Positions 24,901 through 36,563 of a stretch of DNA of 64,000 nt are shown here, piece by piece (the first letter of the stretch is position 1; each line of letters begins with the position of its first letter). The translations under genes were made by a program, and so were the position numbers. The notes beneath the pieces are model-generated. The model was not told the origin of the DNA and did no database searches. It saw only the letters and a list, made by a program, of their open reading frames with translations. The DNA is from Hybos culiciformis (lineage: Eukaryota > Arthropoda > Insecta > Diptera > Hybotidae): contig OZ023273.1 in the NCBI GenBank assembly GCA_964007475.1, forward strand, positions 1,364,001 to 1,428,000, read 5' to 3'.

Positions 24901-25758
24901 AAAAGTTTTCTGATTTGTCCTAAAAATTTCAAGAATATTCTAAAAAAAAACACAAAAAATTGAAATAAAGAACAAAAGAAAATATAGTCCTTTCAGTTTC
25001 AGGAAAAAAAAACAAAAAAAAAAAAAATATACCCAAAAAAAGTACATAAAGTTTGTTATATTTTTCCTGATGGACCAATTCATCTTTATCTTTTTATTCT
25101 CGTTTTTGTCTTCTGAAAAGAGTATAAAATATCTGATAAAAATAATAATAATAAAATGAAAAAAAAAGAATGAATTTTAAAATAAAAGGAGAAAAATCAT
25201 TTTATTTTTTTTTTTTTTTTCCGGAAAGTATATTGGGGTCAGTTGGAACTTTTTTTTTTTGTTTTTTTTTTTACAATATTTTCATTGTATCTTTTTTTTT
25301 TTATTTAATTCAACGACGAAAAGATAACGTAGAGAATAGATACACACACAAAAATACAACACAATGCAATTTTTTTTTTTTTTTTTTGTATTTTTTGTTG
25401 TTTTTTGGTATAACGAAAGACGGGAGGACGATTTTTAGAGTTCAAAAAATGAAGAAAAAAAAAACACATATATAAATATAATAAAATTAAAAAAAAAAAT
25501 CATACTCTCCAAATCTAAATATAATGAAATAACCAGAAATGTCTGTTCAAGTTTAATTGTTATTGTTGAAAAAAAAAAGTAAAATATAAAAAAAAAAAAT
25601 AAAATGAGATTTTTCAATTGGAAAAATAGACCATCTAATATTTTTTTTTTTATTTTTTTAATAAAATAAAAATCATATTATTTTTATATATGCATATATT
25701 TTTTATATAATATAACAACTATAAAAACATAATTTTTATTTTAGTTTTTATTTGATTT

Positions 25759-25795
<37 letters not shown>

Positions 25796-28290
25796 AAATT
25801 ATATAGTTATATAGTGTGGCTGGATTTCATTGTGACACAGAAAAAATTGTGAGGTTAAAATCCAATCTATGGTCTATATTATCAAAAATCTCTATAGTGT
25901 CAAAAATCCATTAATTAAATTCACACGGCCTTAAAAATGAGCTTTTTGCCTTAATATTCAAAAGGCTTGGTATGTCATCGATTTAATAACACATGTCTAA
26001 AATGGGTTGATACCAAAACAAATGTCGCGATGTTGTCAAAAATAGGGGGCACATCATAGAACATAGATTATTAAATCAATTGAAATCTATTGAATGATAT
26101 TAACGAATATTGTTTTAGTTTTATAATTAAAAATTTAATTGTGTGCATTTTATTGCACATTCAAATTTGAAAAAAAAATTTTTGTTATAATATTTTTACT
26201 TTATAATATAATATTTTACCATGTAATAGTTAAAAATTTTTGTGATTTTTTAGAAATTAAATAGATAATTAATAAATATATAAATATAATGTCTGAACAT
26301 AATATGAACAATGTTTCCCTTTATCACCAAATGTGTTATTATTTTGCACAGCAGTGAATTTAAAACCATTTAATTATTAATTCTTGGTTTAAAAGAAGTT
26401 ATTAAATTATACTGTTTCGATGGAATGGTCATTTATATAGAATTAATTATATAATTTACATCAAACATATAATTCACATCAAACATTGACATCTATTTGA
26501 ATTATTAAAATTTAAATGATTATAAAGATACCTGAATCATTCTGTTCAATCAGTTTATTATATGTAAGAAATTAAAAAATAAATTTGCATAATGATGCCA
26601 CACCGCCACCGGAGAACCATAGGAACTAAAAATCCAAATTTTCCTAAATAGATAGAGCAAATTTACCATTATATATAGTTTTAAATGATAGTATTTATGT
26701 ACTTTTCCATTAATCAATAACAAAACAAACTTCTCAACATTCAATTACTGTTGATTAAAAAAAAAACAATAATAATGTTGAAGAACTTTAATTTTTATCT
26801 TATCGAAACTTTGAATGGTTCTTTTTAATTTTTGTTTTTTTTTTTTGTATTTTTTTTTTAATAAATAAGATATTGAATGAAATTTTATACCTAAAATTAA
26901 TTGAATATTTTTAATTTTCTTAAATTACACTTAACGAAATAATTAAAAAACATTTTCGAAAACTTTTTTAGAATTTCAATAAGTCTTGTGTTTATATATT
27001 TAATTTGAGATTTTTTTTTTCGAGGTTGAGTACGAAATCTTGTTTTTTTTTTTTTTCAAAATCTTATTACGGTTTAAAGATTCAAGATTCGAAATTTAAG
27101 GATAGAAGTGTTGGAAGAAGTATCCATAGAAATAATTTACCACTTCTGATAGCGATGTACAAATGAGGCTGAACAATTATTTCGCTTGATCCTTTGAAAC
27201 ATAATTCAAGAAAAATTTCGATTGAAACATATTGGAAAAGAAAATTGGCTTTCCAAAAAAAAATTATTTTATGAGAAAGAGGATTTGAACAAAAAAAAAA
27301 GGATTTAAAAAAAAACAAAAAACAGAACTTTTATCAAACAGGATATTAAAAAACAAAACAAAAAACAAAATGTTTACTAAAAATGGGATTTTTGAAAAAA
27401 AAAAATAAAACTTCGTTACGATTTTCTGTGGGCTATCAATTTTAAAAACTTTGTCTAGGTAAAATAAAAATAATAATAAATTCGCCCAGAAATCGCAATA
27501 AAGCAAAACATAATTTCTTTTCGGTCTTTATTATTATTCTTTATTGATGAAAGATTAACAACAATTAAGAAAAAAAAAAAAAAAACAAACAAACAAGAAA
27601 ATGAAAAAATAAAGCATTTTCATAAAAACCAAAAACTTTTTTTCTTTTTTTTCTTTATCTCAGGACCATTTTTATTTTCAGATGAAAAACAAATCCACAA
27701 GAAAATTAAAAGTTATCCTTGCATCCCAAAGACCAAAAAAAAAAAAAAAAAACATTAATTCCCATTTCTCTGCAAGAAGTCAAAGAAAAAAAACAGAAAG
27801 GAATTTAGTGTGAAAAAGTTTTTGGAGAAGAAACAAAAAATTTCTCCCTAAGATTTCGTTTTTTTTTTATTTAAATCGAAATCTATTTTCACAATAAATT
27901 TAATAGAAAAAAAAAAAGAAATTATAATGAAGAGATTAAAACAAAATTAAAATTTAATTAAAACTTGTCATAAACCATATAATTGTAATCGATAACTAAC
28001 TTTAATAAGGGCCCAAGTTTTTAGAATTCTATTACAATTATCCAATGAAAAAATATATATAAGCCGCAGCTTTATAATTTTTATCCTTTTTTATGTATAT
28101 AAAAGTTCTGTCAAATAGACTTTAGGAAAATTAGCTATTCATTGCAAGGAAGAAAAGCTAATACTTTTACTTTTTAATATTTATATATATATAACTCTTC
28201 ATAATCAAGTAAAAATTAATTAGAATTCATAATTGCTTTCAGGTTGCTTACAATAACTCACTAAAAATCCATGTAATAGTAGATTACAAC
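21906..28290. other. Gene-poor AT-rich intergenic DNA
   Basis: AT-rich with many poly-A/T runs. Small repeats include a TTTTTATACTATA triplication near 22998-23045 and two copies of a TATAATATTGCT...AAGTGACCCCAAT block at 23095-23187. Short open frames are low-complexity and unconvincing. No gene or complete mobile element was recognised. Confidence 0.5.
25760..25794. repeat. (ATT)n microsatellite
   Basis: About 11 ATT triplets in intergenic DNA. Confidence 0.95.
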
Positions 28291-28462
28291 ACATGTTAAG
28301 AAAATTTGTTATTACAACGAGTTGTGTATACACAAAAACACATAGCTACGAGTCAATACTTATATCACGACACCGTTAGGTCGAGTGATATAGTATTGAC
28401 AAGTGTCTATGTGTTTTTCTGTATACACACAACGAGCTGTATAACAAATTTTATTAACATGT
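28291..28462. mobile_element. Palindromic MITE
   Basis: Two arms of about 80 bases are inverted copies. The left arm runs ACATGTTAAGAAAATTTGTT, then GAGTTGTGTATACACA, AAACACATAG and CAATACTTATATCAC. The right arm is the reverse complement with small differences, ending TTATTAACATGT. The turn is around 28373-28379. No coding capacity and no clear target duplication. Confidence 0.75.
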
Positions 28463-28904
28463 TTTGTATGCTGTTTTGTGCATGTGAGAGGTAGTTGCAA
28501 TCAATACATTTGCAATGCAAAAAATAAACAAAAGTTCAAAATGAAGAAAGTAAATAAAATTTACTTAACACGGAGAATGTAAATAAAATTTACTTAATTA
28601 AATAATTACATGTGTTATTGACGCATGTAATATACCATTTACCGAGCTAAATTTACGATTGTAAATATAACTTACCGATCACATGCGCATTAAAAATTTT
28701 AATTATAATTGCAAGATTTTCAGCACATACTGCCAGAAAATAACGCAGTTTTAATTATAATGTTTCTGTTAAAATTTAGAGCTGATTTTGTTAGTTTTTC
28801 AATGTATATAATTTGTGTGGATGTAGAAAAATTTTCCATATCATATTTTTTGAACTTATTTAGATTAAAACTTAATCCCATATTATTTTGTTTTTTTTTA
28901 TTAA

Positions 28905-29446
28905 GAGCCCTCAATGTGAAAAATTGCAAAAAATTGGTCTTTGTTTGGCTTTGATTGTAGGGTTACTACAATCTAGACTGAAGTGATTTTTTGATATGTT
29001 AGAGAGTATATAACTGGCTCCAGGGTAGGTGAGGCGGATTTTTTAAATTTTGAGTTTTTTTGGCCCAAATGAGCCTTTAAAAAACTTGAACATATTTGCT
29101 TGGATTCTGAAGTAAAGGAAAAAGATAATAAAAAATCTCAAACGCAGAAATAAAGCTAAAATACCACTCTCCAGGGCTGGTGACGTGAAATTTTGAATTT
29201 CTTTAATTTCCTAAACAATTTTTAATTAATTTAATTTATTTCTAAGAATTTTTTAATTTTTTTGATAAATTACAGTTTCTGCACAGAAATAAAATTCAAA
29301 TATAGTTTTGAGATTTTCTGGTAGAGGTGTTTTTCGTACAATTTTTGTCGCATTTTTCACAGCCGTTTATTTTCTGTAAAATAAAACAAAAAAAACTGCA
29401 AAAATAGAAAACAGAAATAGAAAACAGAATTTCACATGGAGGGCTC
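28905..29446. mobile_element. TTAA-flanked non-autonomous element (542 bp)
   Basis: Flanked by TTAA at 28901-28904 and 29447-29450. Terminal inverted repeats are GAGCCCTCAATGTGAAA at the left and TTTCACATGGAGGGCTC at the right (16 of 17 matching). The interior has no open frame of coding character. TTAA target duplications are typical of piggyBac-type elements; the ends do not otherwise match a piggyBac family I recognise. Confidence 0.75.
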
Positions 29447-29450
29447 TTAA

Positions 29451-30271
29451 TATAATAATCTACATATTGTTTTTAAATTCGCAACTATTTCTTTCTTTTT
29501 TTAAATTTATATAAATAATTAATATTCATATTCTTTAGGAGATTTATGTCAGGATAATTAATATTTTACATAACGACTGTAAACAAACAACAGTAACCTA
29601 TATATGTTTCGCCAAAGTAACAACTATTGTTGCTATAAAAAAAATTAATATAATTTAATTATAACAACATTTAAAACTATACCCAATATACAACATCATT
29701 AAAAGTTTTATGAAAAAAGAAAATAAAAAAAAAAACAGATTAAGAGAAACTTTCTTTCCACTACTGATAAATTAATTTAGATTTTCTCCGAATAGCCAAT
29801 TATAAATGCATTTTCTATAACATCAAAACACAAAATAATAGTTATTCAATTTTTTTTTTTTTTCAAATTTAAAGTTTTTAAACACTATTAAAAACGATTT
29901 CAAAAATATTATGCTAATTGGATTATGTCGATTATACCCTCAATAATGTTGAGTTTAATTTTTATTAATTTTAAAATCATATACATGTATTTTTTTTAGT
30001 AGCAATAAATTCACTATCATTTAATTATTATTCATTATCGATTATTTTTTTTTATTACTACTATGATTATGGTTGTTATTTAATTTTTATAGTATGTCGA
30101 TTCTTTTTTAACTTATGAAAATGATTATTATTAGCTTTGTTGTTATCGTTTTTTTTTTTGTATTTCTAAGTATAAGATTAATATAACTTTCTATTTCAAT
30201 TTATTGACTAATTTATTAAGCTGCTTTCATCAAACACATAAGTATGCAACGTAGATTAAAGAACATATTAT
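29451..30271. other. Intergenic AT-rich DNA
   Basis: No gene or repeat of note is visible between the TTAA element and the hAT MITE. Confidence 0.5.
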
Positions 30272-30279
30272 ACTATAGC

Positions 30280-30524
30280 CAGTGGAACTGGCACCAAAAT
30301 TCGGCCAGGGCATTTCAAAAGGAAACAAACACTTATTTAAAGAAATAAATTTTATAAATCGACCCCAATAATTTAAATATATAATTGTTTAAGAGAATTC
30401 CTTCTTGGATAATTAAATTATTAAAATATTATTTTCGTAAGCTTGTAAAGAATAAATAATATTAAAAAAAACTGTCGGCTCACCGGGCATTTGCCCGGTA
30501 TGCCCGACTGTCAGTCCGCCGCTG
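30280..30524. mobile_element. Short hAT MITE (245 bp)
   Basis: An 8-bp target duplication ACTATAGC lies at 30272-30279 and 30525-30532. The right end read inwards is CAGCGGCGGACTGACAGTCG followed by GGGCAT...GCCCGGT, a familiar hAT-type terminus. The left end is the more decayed CAGTGGAACTGGCACC with GGCCAGGGCAT. No coding capacity. Confidence 0.88.
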
Positions 30525-30743
30525 ACTATAGCAGTATTATAATAATTTGTATTATAAATATCTAGATAAAAAACGAAACTAAATTCAATATTTTAGAGTT
30601 GTATAATAGAAAAAAAAAATTATATAGTTTTATTAATTTAAGAAAAACTATTTTATATACCAAATAATGAATACAAATAAATAAATAAACAAATAAATTA
30701 AAAATAATAAATATGGAAAAAAAATAATTTTCGCATATTTATT

Positions 30744-30749
30744 TTTATT
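30744..30749 (-). terminator. Polyadenylation signal AATAAA of the 233-aa secreted-protein gene
   Basis: AATAAA on the minus strand, 12 bases after the stop codon at 30761-30763; a second AATAAA overlaps shortly downstream. Confidence 0.5.
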
Positions 30750-30760
30750 GTTTTAACATA

Positions 30761-31689
30761 TTATTCCTTAATACATTCCAACACTAAATCACTGAATTTT
30801 TTCTTCTCTTCACTGAATTCAGTGGCTACAATTTGATAACATTTTACAGTATTTTTTGATGCAATTAAAATATTTTCATAAATCAATTTTGTTTTCATTT
30901 TAATGTCATCGATTGTTTTCATAACATCAATTTCAAATTTGTCTATGGTAATTTTAACGCATTTGCTCACTTCGGCTGGCTCGAGGTCTGCACATCTTTT
31001 AACAATTTCATTAAATTTTTCTATATCCTCATATAATATTTTAACTTGATCATCTAAAATTTTTTCAAAATTTTCAATTTCTATTATAAAATCATGACTA
31101 CACTTTCCAATATCATTTTTAACTTTCATTTCGGCTTCCATTAAAACTGAAAGTTTCTTTGCTACACATTCTTCAGCTCTGTTTCCTTTCAGTTGTAATT
31201 CTTTTATTATATCATCAACTTCTTTCAATATTTTACCTAATTCATAGATACCTTTGTATAAAATGCTTTCGGTAATTTCTTTGGTATTTTCAAGAGTTTT
31301 TTGAACTTCTTTATCTAATTCTTTAATAGCAGCCACAAGATCTGATTGATAATTATTAATTGTTAGCATGGATTGTGATTGAATGTCATTTTTATCAATA
31401 GCTGGATAAGCTGAAGCCTGAAAAAAAGAAAATTCAAATCGAATTATTTCTTCTTTATAGGCTTTTAATATAAATTATCTTTTTCTTCATGTTGTGTCAA
31501 AAATTATTTTTTTTTAAATATTTGTTACAAATATTTGACTTTCTTTCGTTATTCGAGTTTAAATTTAAAAAATGTTCATATATTTTGGAACAAATAAAAA
31601 TTTTATTATCTACATATAATGTAAAAAAAAATTATAGGACTTACCGAAAAAATAACGAATATAAATAAAATACTTAATATAACTTTCAT
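30761..31689 (-). CDS. Secreted helical six-cysteine protein, 233 aa
   Basis: Two exons, 31645-31689 and 30761-31417, with a 227-base intron (GTAAGT donor, TTTTTTTCAG acceptor, phase 0). Exon 1 is the signal peptide core MKVILSILFIFVIFS. Exon 2 opens ASAYPAIDKNDIQSQS, and cleavage after the ASA is likely. The mature protein is Lys/Glu/Ile-rich, predicted nearly all helical. Six cysteines lie at about residues 99, 121, 157, 168, 208 and 230; the first and last pairs are both C-x21-C. The same spacing, gene structure and post-signal motif occur in the 602-aa gene at 39838-41750, so the two look paralogous. No enzyme motif is seen. The pattern is loosely like the TsetseEP/DUF725 class of secreted fly proteins, but I cannot confirm membership. 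Function and tissue are unknown. Confidence 0.87.
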
Positions 31690-31719
31690 TCTGATATATA
31701 ATCCCGCAGCGGTTTCATT

Positions 31720-31757
31720 AACTGAGTCAGCATTTCAAAATAACAAATTAATTTATA
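31720..31757 (-). promoter_or_regulatory. Core promoter (TATA plus initiator) of the 233-aa gene
   Basis: On the minus strand TATAAAT (31751-31757) is followed about 30 bases later by TCAGTT (31720-31725), an arthropod-type initiator, some 30 bases before the ATG at 31687-31689. Inferred from motif and spacing only. Confidence 0.5.
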
Positions 31758-31997
31758 ACACTCAAAATAAATTTATTATCAAAATTTTAGCACTTAAGAA
31801 AGTAAAATAACAAAATAATAAACATAACTCAAAAGAAAATATATTATCTATGTATCTACAAGTATAGACTTATATACATAAATATTTATTTTCAAGTTAT
31901 TTTGATTATATTTATTGTATTATTTTTTATGATTATGACAAAATTTTATATGTTCACTTCATTATATTTATCTAAATAAAAATTTCATAGAACTTAA

Positions 31998-32386
31998 GGG
32001 GACTTGGTACCAGTTTGAATTTTTTGTCCCAAATTTTTTTTGAATAGCAGTTTTAGATTATTTTAAAGTTAAATTTATAAAAAAACATTTCATTCACAAC
32101 CTCCGAACTGTTTGATACTTTAAAAGGGTATAAGACTTTTTAGAATCGGTTAAGGCTAAGTGCTCGAAATCTCTTCAAAACCATTGTTATGTGTCACAAA
32201 ATGGTTTTGAAGAGATTTCGAGCACTTAGCCTTAACCGATTCTAAAAAGTTTTATGTCATTTTAAACTATGAAACATTCCTGAGGTTGTGAATGAAATGT
32301 TTTTTTTAAATTAAACTTTAAAATAATCTAAAACGGCTCTACAATCAAATTTTGGGACAAAAAATCCAAACTGGTACCAAGTCCTC
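31998..32386. mobile_element. TTAA-flanked palindromic MITE (389 bp)
   Basis: Flanked by TTAA at 31994-31997 and 32387-32390. The whole element is an inverted repeat: the left arm starts GGGGACTTGGTACCAG and the right arm ends CTGGTACCAAGTCCTC. The inner 60 bases of each arm (TTTTGAAGAGATTTCGAGCA, CTTAGCCTTAACCGATTCTA) are almost perfect around a turn near 32193. It lies about 240 bases upstream of the promoter of the 233-aa gene. No coding capacity. Confidence 0.85.
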
Positions 32387-32390
32387 TTAA

Positions 32391-33668
32391 ACAAGTCAAG
32401 TCGTAGACAATTTAAAAATTTCTGGAACGTAATTGTTGTCTGTTTCGTCAAATGAACTAAAAAAGAGCTAGCAATGACTTTTAATAATTTATAATTTTAT
32501 ATTAAATTATTTAATGTAATTAAAAAATTTATCTTTTTATTTATTATTTTTAATTAATAGCTAGAAAATTTTTATACTTTCTATTTTAAATCATTGCTTA
32601 CAAAGATAAGAGGTTAATGAAAATCAACCGAACTTAATCAGCCCTGAAAAAATAAAAGCTAAAACCTGCCCCTAAACATGGTCTATTTAGTTTATTTAGT
32701 GTAAACTAAAACCCTTTTTGTGTTTACCATGAAAATACAAAATGGACTTCATTTTGATTATTCTAATGCATGCATACTCTTCATAGTGCAAATGACCTTT
32801 TTTTCTTTCTTCATTTTGTGTTATTTATAAACATTTTATCAGTAATTATGATAATATTAATTTTTAAGTACAAAATAGTCGATTACGAATATTAAACATA
32901 TATAATAATAATTAAAAAAATCATCAAAACAATCAACGACAACATTGAACGTGTATTATAGTTTACATAATATTTCGAAAAAAAACATTAAAGTATAATG
33001 ATTCAAGTTTATTTATTTATTTATTTCATATCTGCATACATTACCTAAGAAAATTTTATTTGCATAAGATATTAAAAATATCATAATTGTTCTATTCGTA
33101 AGAAAAATCCTTAAAGCTGGTTTAGATTATAAATTCGATATTTTTGAAAAAAAAATCGTTCACATTTATAAAAAGATACTTATTGCACAAGACTAACATT
33201 CGATTAAGATGTTCTTACATTCCATATCTAGTTCTACAAAAAAAAAAAATGCATAAAGATGAGAGGAAGGTGATTTTGAATTGAAAATGATCTTATCAGA
33301 AATAAATTCAGAAATTAAATTATTATTAACATCCATTAAAAACTTGCGATCGGAAACCTAACGCCTGTATTTCAAAGAAATCAAGTTCAACTTCAGTCTA
33401 TCTTTATAAGCACAGAGTCTGGTCAATGTAAAATACTTCAAGTAATTCGTAAAAAAATTTTTTGTGTACTTTTACTGCTAACAATGTGAATTTAGTAGAC
33501 GCTGCCCATACTTAACGAGCCAGACTCCAAATTAGGGTGAGCCAATGTTGTAAAAAGATTTTTAAGAGTATAGGTAAGAAAAATTTTACATCGTCCTCGT
33601 TCTTGATAAAAGTATAATGAATTTTGAAAGAAAGTTTGTTCAACAGAGTCATTACTGAAAGAATATGA
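32391..33668. other. Intergenic DNA between secreted-protein gene and nested transposons
   Basis: AT-rich, without a recognisable gene. The part from 33350 to 33668 is somewhat richer in GC but has no frame I can assign. Confidence 0.45.
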
Positions 33669-33808
33669 GGTTTGAACAGGGCCGGCTCAACAGTTGTGGC
33701 ACCCTGTGCACATATAAATTTTTCCGCCCCCATATTATTTCTTAAACTTTTTAATAATAAAAATACTGGAAAAAATGTATGAATATATTTATTTAATATT
33801 TAAGAGTT

Positions 33809-33845
33809 ATTTATTTATTTATTTATTTATTTATTTTATTTATTC
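33809..33845 (-). repeat. (AAAT)n tail of the LINE
   Basis: Tandem TTTA on plus, i.e. AAAT on the LINE strand, directly after CTCGTCTTGAGTTGAAT. This is the usual form of a jockey-type 3' end. Confidence 0.75.
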
Positions 33846-34127
33846 AACTCAAGACGAGCTAATGTATAATTTACAAAATATTCCATACAATACAATAATA
33901 ATAATTTACAAGAAGCTTATATATGTATATATAACAAAGATTTAACGAAATAGTATCACCATTACATTTAAACTATTAATAAAAATAATAAAAATTACCA
34001 ATATAAACATTACATATCACAAATAATAAATTTTTCATTTACAATTTAATAAAATTTAATATAAAATAGTGTTCAAATAAAAAAATACAGAAAAAATTAT
34101 CTTGATTCCCACCATCAAGACCAATTC

Positions 34128-34478
34128 TCACTCCTCATCTAATGAACACAACTTTTTCTTTAATAATGTTTTACTAATATTAAAATCAAAAATGTCCCCA
34201 CACGCATTAGCGCGACGTAACATTCTGGACATTTGCTCCGACCTGCCGTAGGATGTTCGGTGATTCTCCACCAAAAACAAATCAACTCTCCTAAGAGAAT
34301 GTACCACAACACGAAATTCACCTTTCTGAAAAGGGACGGCGATATAACAACACCCTGTACGAGCTGATGAACGAAAACAATATCTGAAATTTTCTTTCTC
34401 TCAATGAGTGGAGGCTCAGTAAATCCAGTCTTTCACCATATGAAAATACTACACCTTGTTCCAACTCTGCAACTATCA
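34128..34478 (-). pseudogene. LINE ORF2: reverse transcriptase C-terminal remnant
   Basis: Minus-strand translation gives ERLDLLSLHSLRERKFQILF then, after a frameshift, FRVVVHSLRRVDLF, ENHRTSYGRSEQMSRMLRRA and NACGDIFDFNISKTLLKK, stopping at TGA 34128-34130. This matches the C-terminal layout of jockey-type ORF2 proteins: an RLxLLxLxSLxxRR block, a VPxRxLR-like stretch, RTxYGRxxxxxRMxRxxN, then DIF. At least one frameshift is present and the upstream endonuclease and reverse-transcriptase domains are gone, so it is inactive. Confidence 0.7.
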
Positions 34479-34482
34479 AGGT

Positions 34483-35292
34483 CTTGTTGTTCTTGTTGTT
34501 CTTGTTGTTCTTGTTGTTCTTGTTGTTCTTGTTGTTCTTGTTGTTCTTGTTATTCTTGTTGTTCTTGTTGTTCTTGTTGTTCTTGTTGTTCTTGTTGTTC
34601 TTGTTATTCTTGTTGTTCTTGTTGTTCTTGTTGTTCTTGTTGTTCTTGTTGTTCTTGTTGTTCTTGTTGTTCTTGTTGTTCTTGTTGTTCTTGTTGTTCT
34701 TGTTGTTCTTGTTATTCTTGTTGTTCTTGTTGTTCTTGTTGTTCTTGTTGTTCTTGTTGTTCTTGTTGTTCTTGTTGTTCTTGTTATTCTTGTTGTTCTT
34801 GTTATTCTTGTTGTTCTTGTTGTTCTTGTTGTTCTTGTTGTTCTTGTTGTTCTTGTTGTTCTTGTTGTTCTTGTTGTTCTTGTTGTTCTTGTTGTTCTTG
34901 TTGTTCTTGTTGTTCTTGTTGTTCTTGTTGTTCTTGTTGTTCTTGTTGTTCTTGTTGTTCTTGTTGTTCTTGTTGTTCTTGTTGTTCTTGTTGTTCTTGT
35001 TGTTCTTGTTGTTCTTGTTGTTCTTGTTGTTCTTGTTGTTCTTGTTGTTCTTGTTGTTCTTGTTGTTCTTGTTGTTCTTGTTGTTCTTGTTGTTCTTGTT
35101 GTTCTTGTTGTTCTTGTTGTTCTTGTTGTTCTTGTTGTTCTTGTTGTTCTTGTTGTTCTTGTTGTTCTTGTTGTTCTTGTTGTTCTTGTTGTTCTTGTTG
35201 TTCTTGTTGTTCTTGTTGTTCTTGTTGTTCTTGTTGTTCTTGTTGTTCTTGTTGTTCTTGTTGTTCTTGTTGTTCTTGTTGTTCTTGTTGTT
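34483..35292 (-). repeat. Expanded CTTGTTGTT nonamer array, ~90 units
   Basis: About 810 bases of near-perfect tandem CTTGTTGTT. On the minus strand in the ORF1 frame this is GAA CAA CAA, i.e. Glu-Gln-Gln repeated. Five units near 34549-34805 read CTTGTTATT, which puts TAA stops in that frame. The rest is clean, so long open frames appear in all three plus-strand frames; these are artefacts of the repeat. Degenerate Gln/Asn-rich codons continue to about 35800. Confidence 0.93.
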
Positions 35293-35410
35293 GATGAGGT
35301 TGTTGTTGTTGATGAGGTTGTTGAAGTTGTTGATGTTGTTGTTCTTGTTGTTGTTGTTGCTGTGGTTGTTGTTGTTTTTGTTGTACTAGTTGTTGTTGCT
35401 GTTGATCTTG

Positions 35411-36563
35411 TTATTGTTCTAGTTGTTGTTGTTCTAATTGTTGTTGTTTTGGTTGATGCTGTTGTAATGGTTGTTGTTGTTGTAGTATTTTTCTATTTGT
35501 GCTAATGTTAATGCTGCTACCGTTGCTGTAGATGTTGTTACTGATAATATTGCTGTTGATTCTATTGTTTTTTACGTTGTTCCTATTTTTTTGCTTTTTG
35601 GTGCTAATGCCATTGTTGTTGGTTTTGTTATTGATGTTACTAATGTTGTCGTTGATGTTGTTTATGTTGTTGTTGGTATTACTGTTGTTGGTATTGTTGA
35701 TGCTGATATTGTTTTGGTTCTTGTTGTTGTTGTTGCCATTTAATTGCAATTGGTGTTGTCTGTCTTGTAACTGTTTTCGTTGTTGTTTCTGTCTGTGACG
35801 TTGTCTCTGCTCAATAAATTGCTACTGCCGTTGTTCTACTTCTCCAGATTTATCATCAAGAAGTAAAGGTCGATGTTGAAGTTCAAATAATTCTATAGAG
35901 AGACTTTTATTATTTATTAAATTTTCAAAGGAAATATTTCCTACGTCATCAATTAAATCTATTCCATTATTTCCTAATGCGTCGTTACTTGATATATTAT
36001 CAATCATGGAATCAATCCTCTCAGTTAGATAGTCCGCTTTAGTAAAAGCTTTAATATCTTGAGAAGCAAGTTTAAGTTTGTCTGCAAACTGGTCAGAAAA
36101 TTCATCAAATTTATCACTTAATTTATAAAATATGTTATTGATATGTGACTTAGTTTTTAATAAAACTTGATCAATGTGTTTTTTCAAGCTTTCATTATCT
36201 TCATTCATTTTTACGTTTAGGTCATCGATGGCAGTTTCTAAAACTTCATATTTACTAAAAATAGAATTAATTTTCGAAAATCTTAATTATATTCATTAAA
36301 AAAATCGTCAAAATTTGAAGTGATAAACTTCAAGCGTTCAGATATTAATCTGAAATTGTCATTTTCTGTATGTAGGTATGTAAGACACTGCAATGAGTAC
36401 AATAAAACTTAAAGTGAGCTCTAATTTCATCCACATATCTTGCAGCTTTATTGTCAAGACCAGTACATTTAATATGGAATTTTTTACCACATAAACCATG
36501 AAATTCAATGCAATTATGTCTATCTAATGGTAATTTACAATCAGTTGCACCACAATTCATCAT
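35411..36563 (-). pseudogene. LINE ORF1-like protein: PHD finger, coiled coil, Gln-rich tail; broken
   Basis: The minus-strand frame starts ATGATG at 36563. The first 58 residues carry a C4HC3 PHD-type finger: C4, C9, C18, C25, H30, C33, C55, C58, with GKKFHIKCTGL and FKFYCTHC. The frame stops at 36345. The same protein continues after a frameshift as ENDNFRLISERLKFITSNFD, then after another break KYEVLETAIDDLNVKMNEDN, an open helical/coiled-coil stretch to a TAG at 35822-35824. In-frame Gln/Asn-rich sequence follows to a TAA at about 35411-35413, and then the Glu-Gln-Gln array. PHD-finger plus coiled-coil ORF1s are known in insect non-LTR elements. Several stops and frameshifts show it is dead. 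Confidence 0.65.

Noticed and set aside
33512..33733. 73-codon minus frame at the left edge of the transposon nest
   Set aside because: Straddles the hAT end and target duplication, so it is a chance frame across an insertion boundary.
34404..35505. Three overlapping long open frames on plus (Ser-Cys-Cys, Val-Val-Leu and Leu-Phe-Leu repeats)
   Set aside because: They are translations of the CTTGTTGTT array, whose coding sense was the minus-strand Gln-rich LINE frame. No start context, no unique protein sequence.
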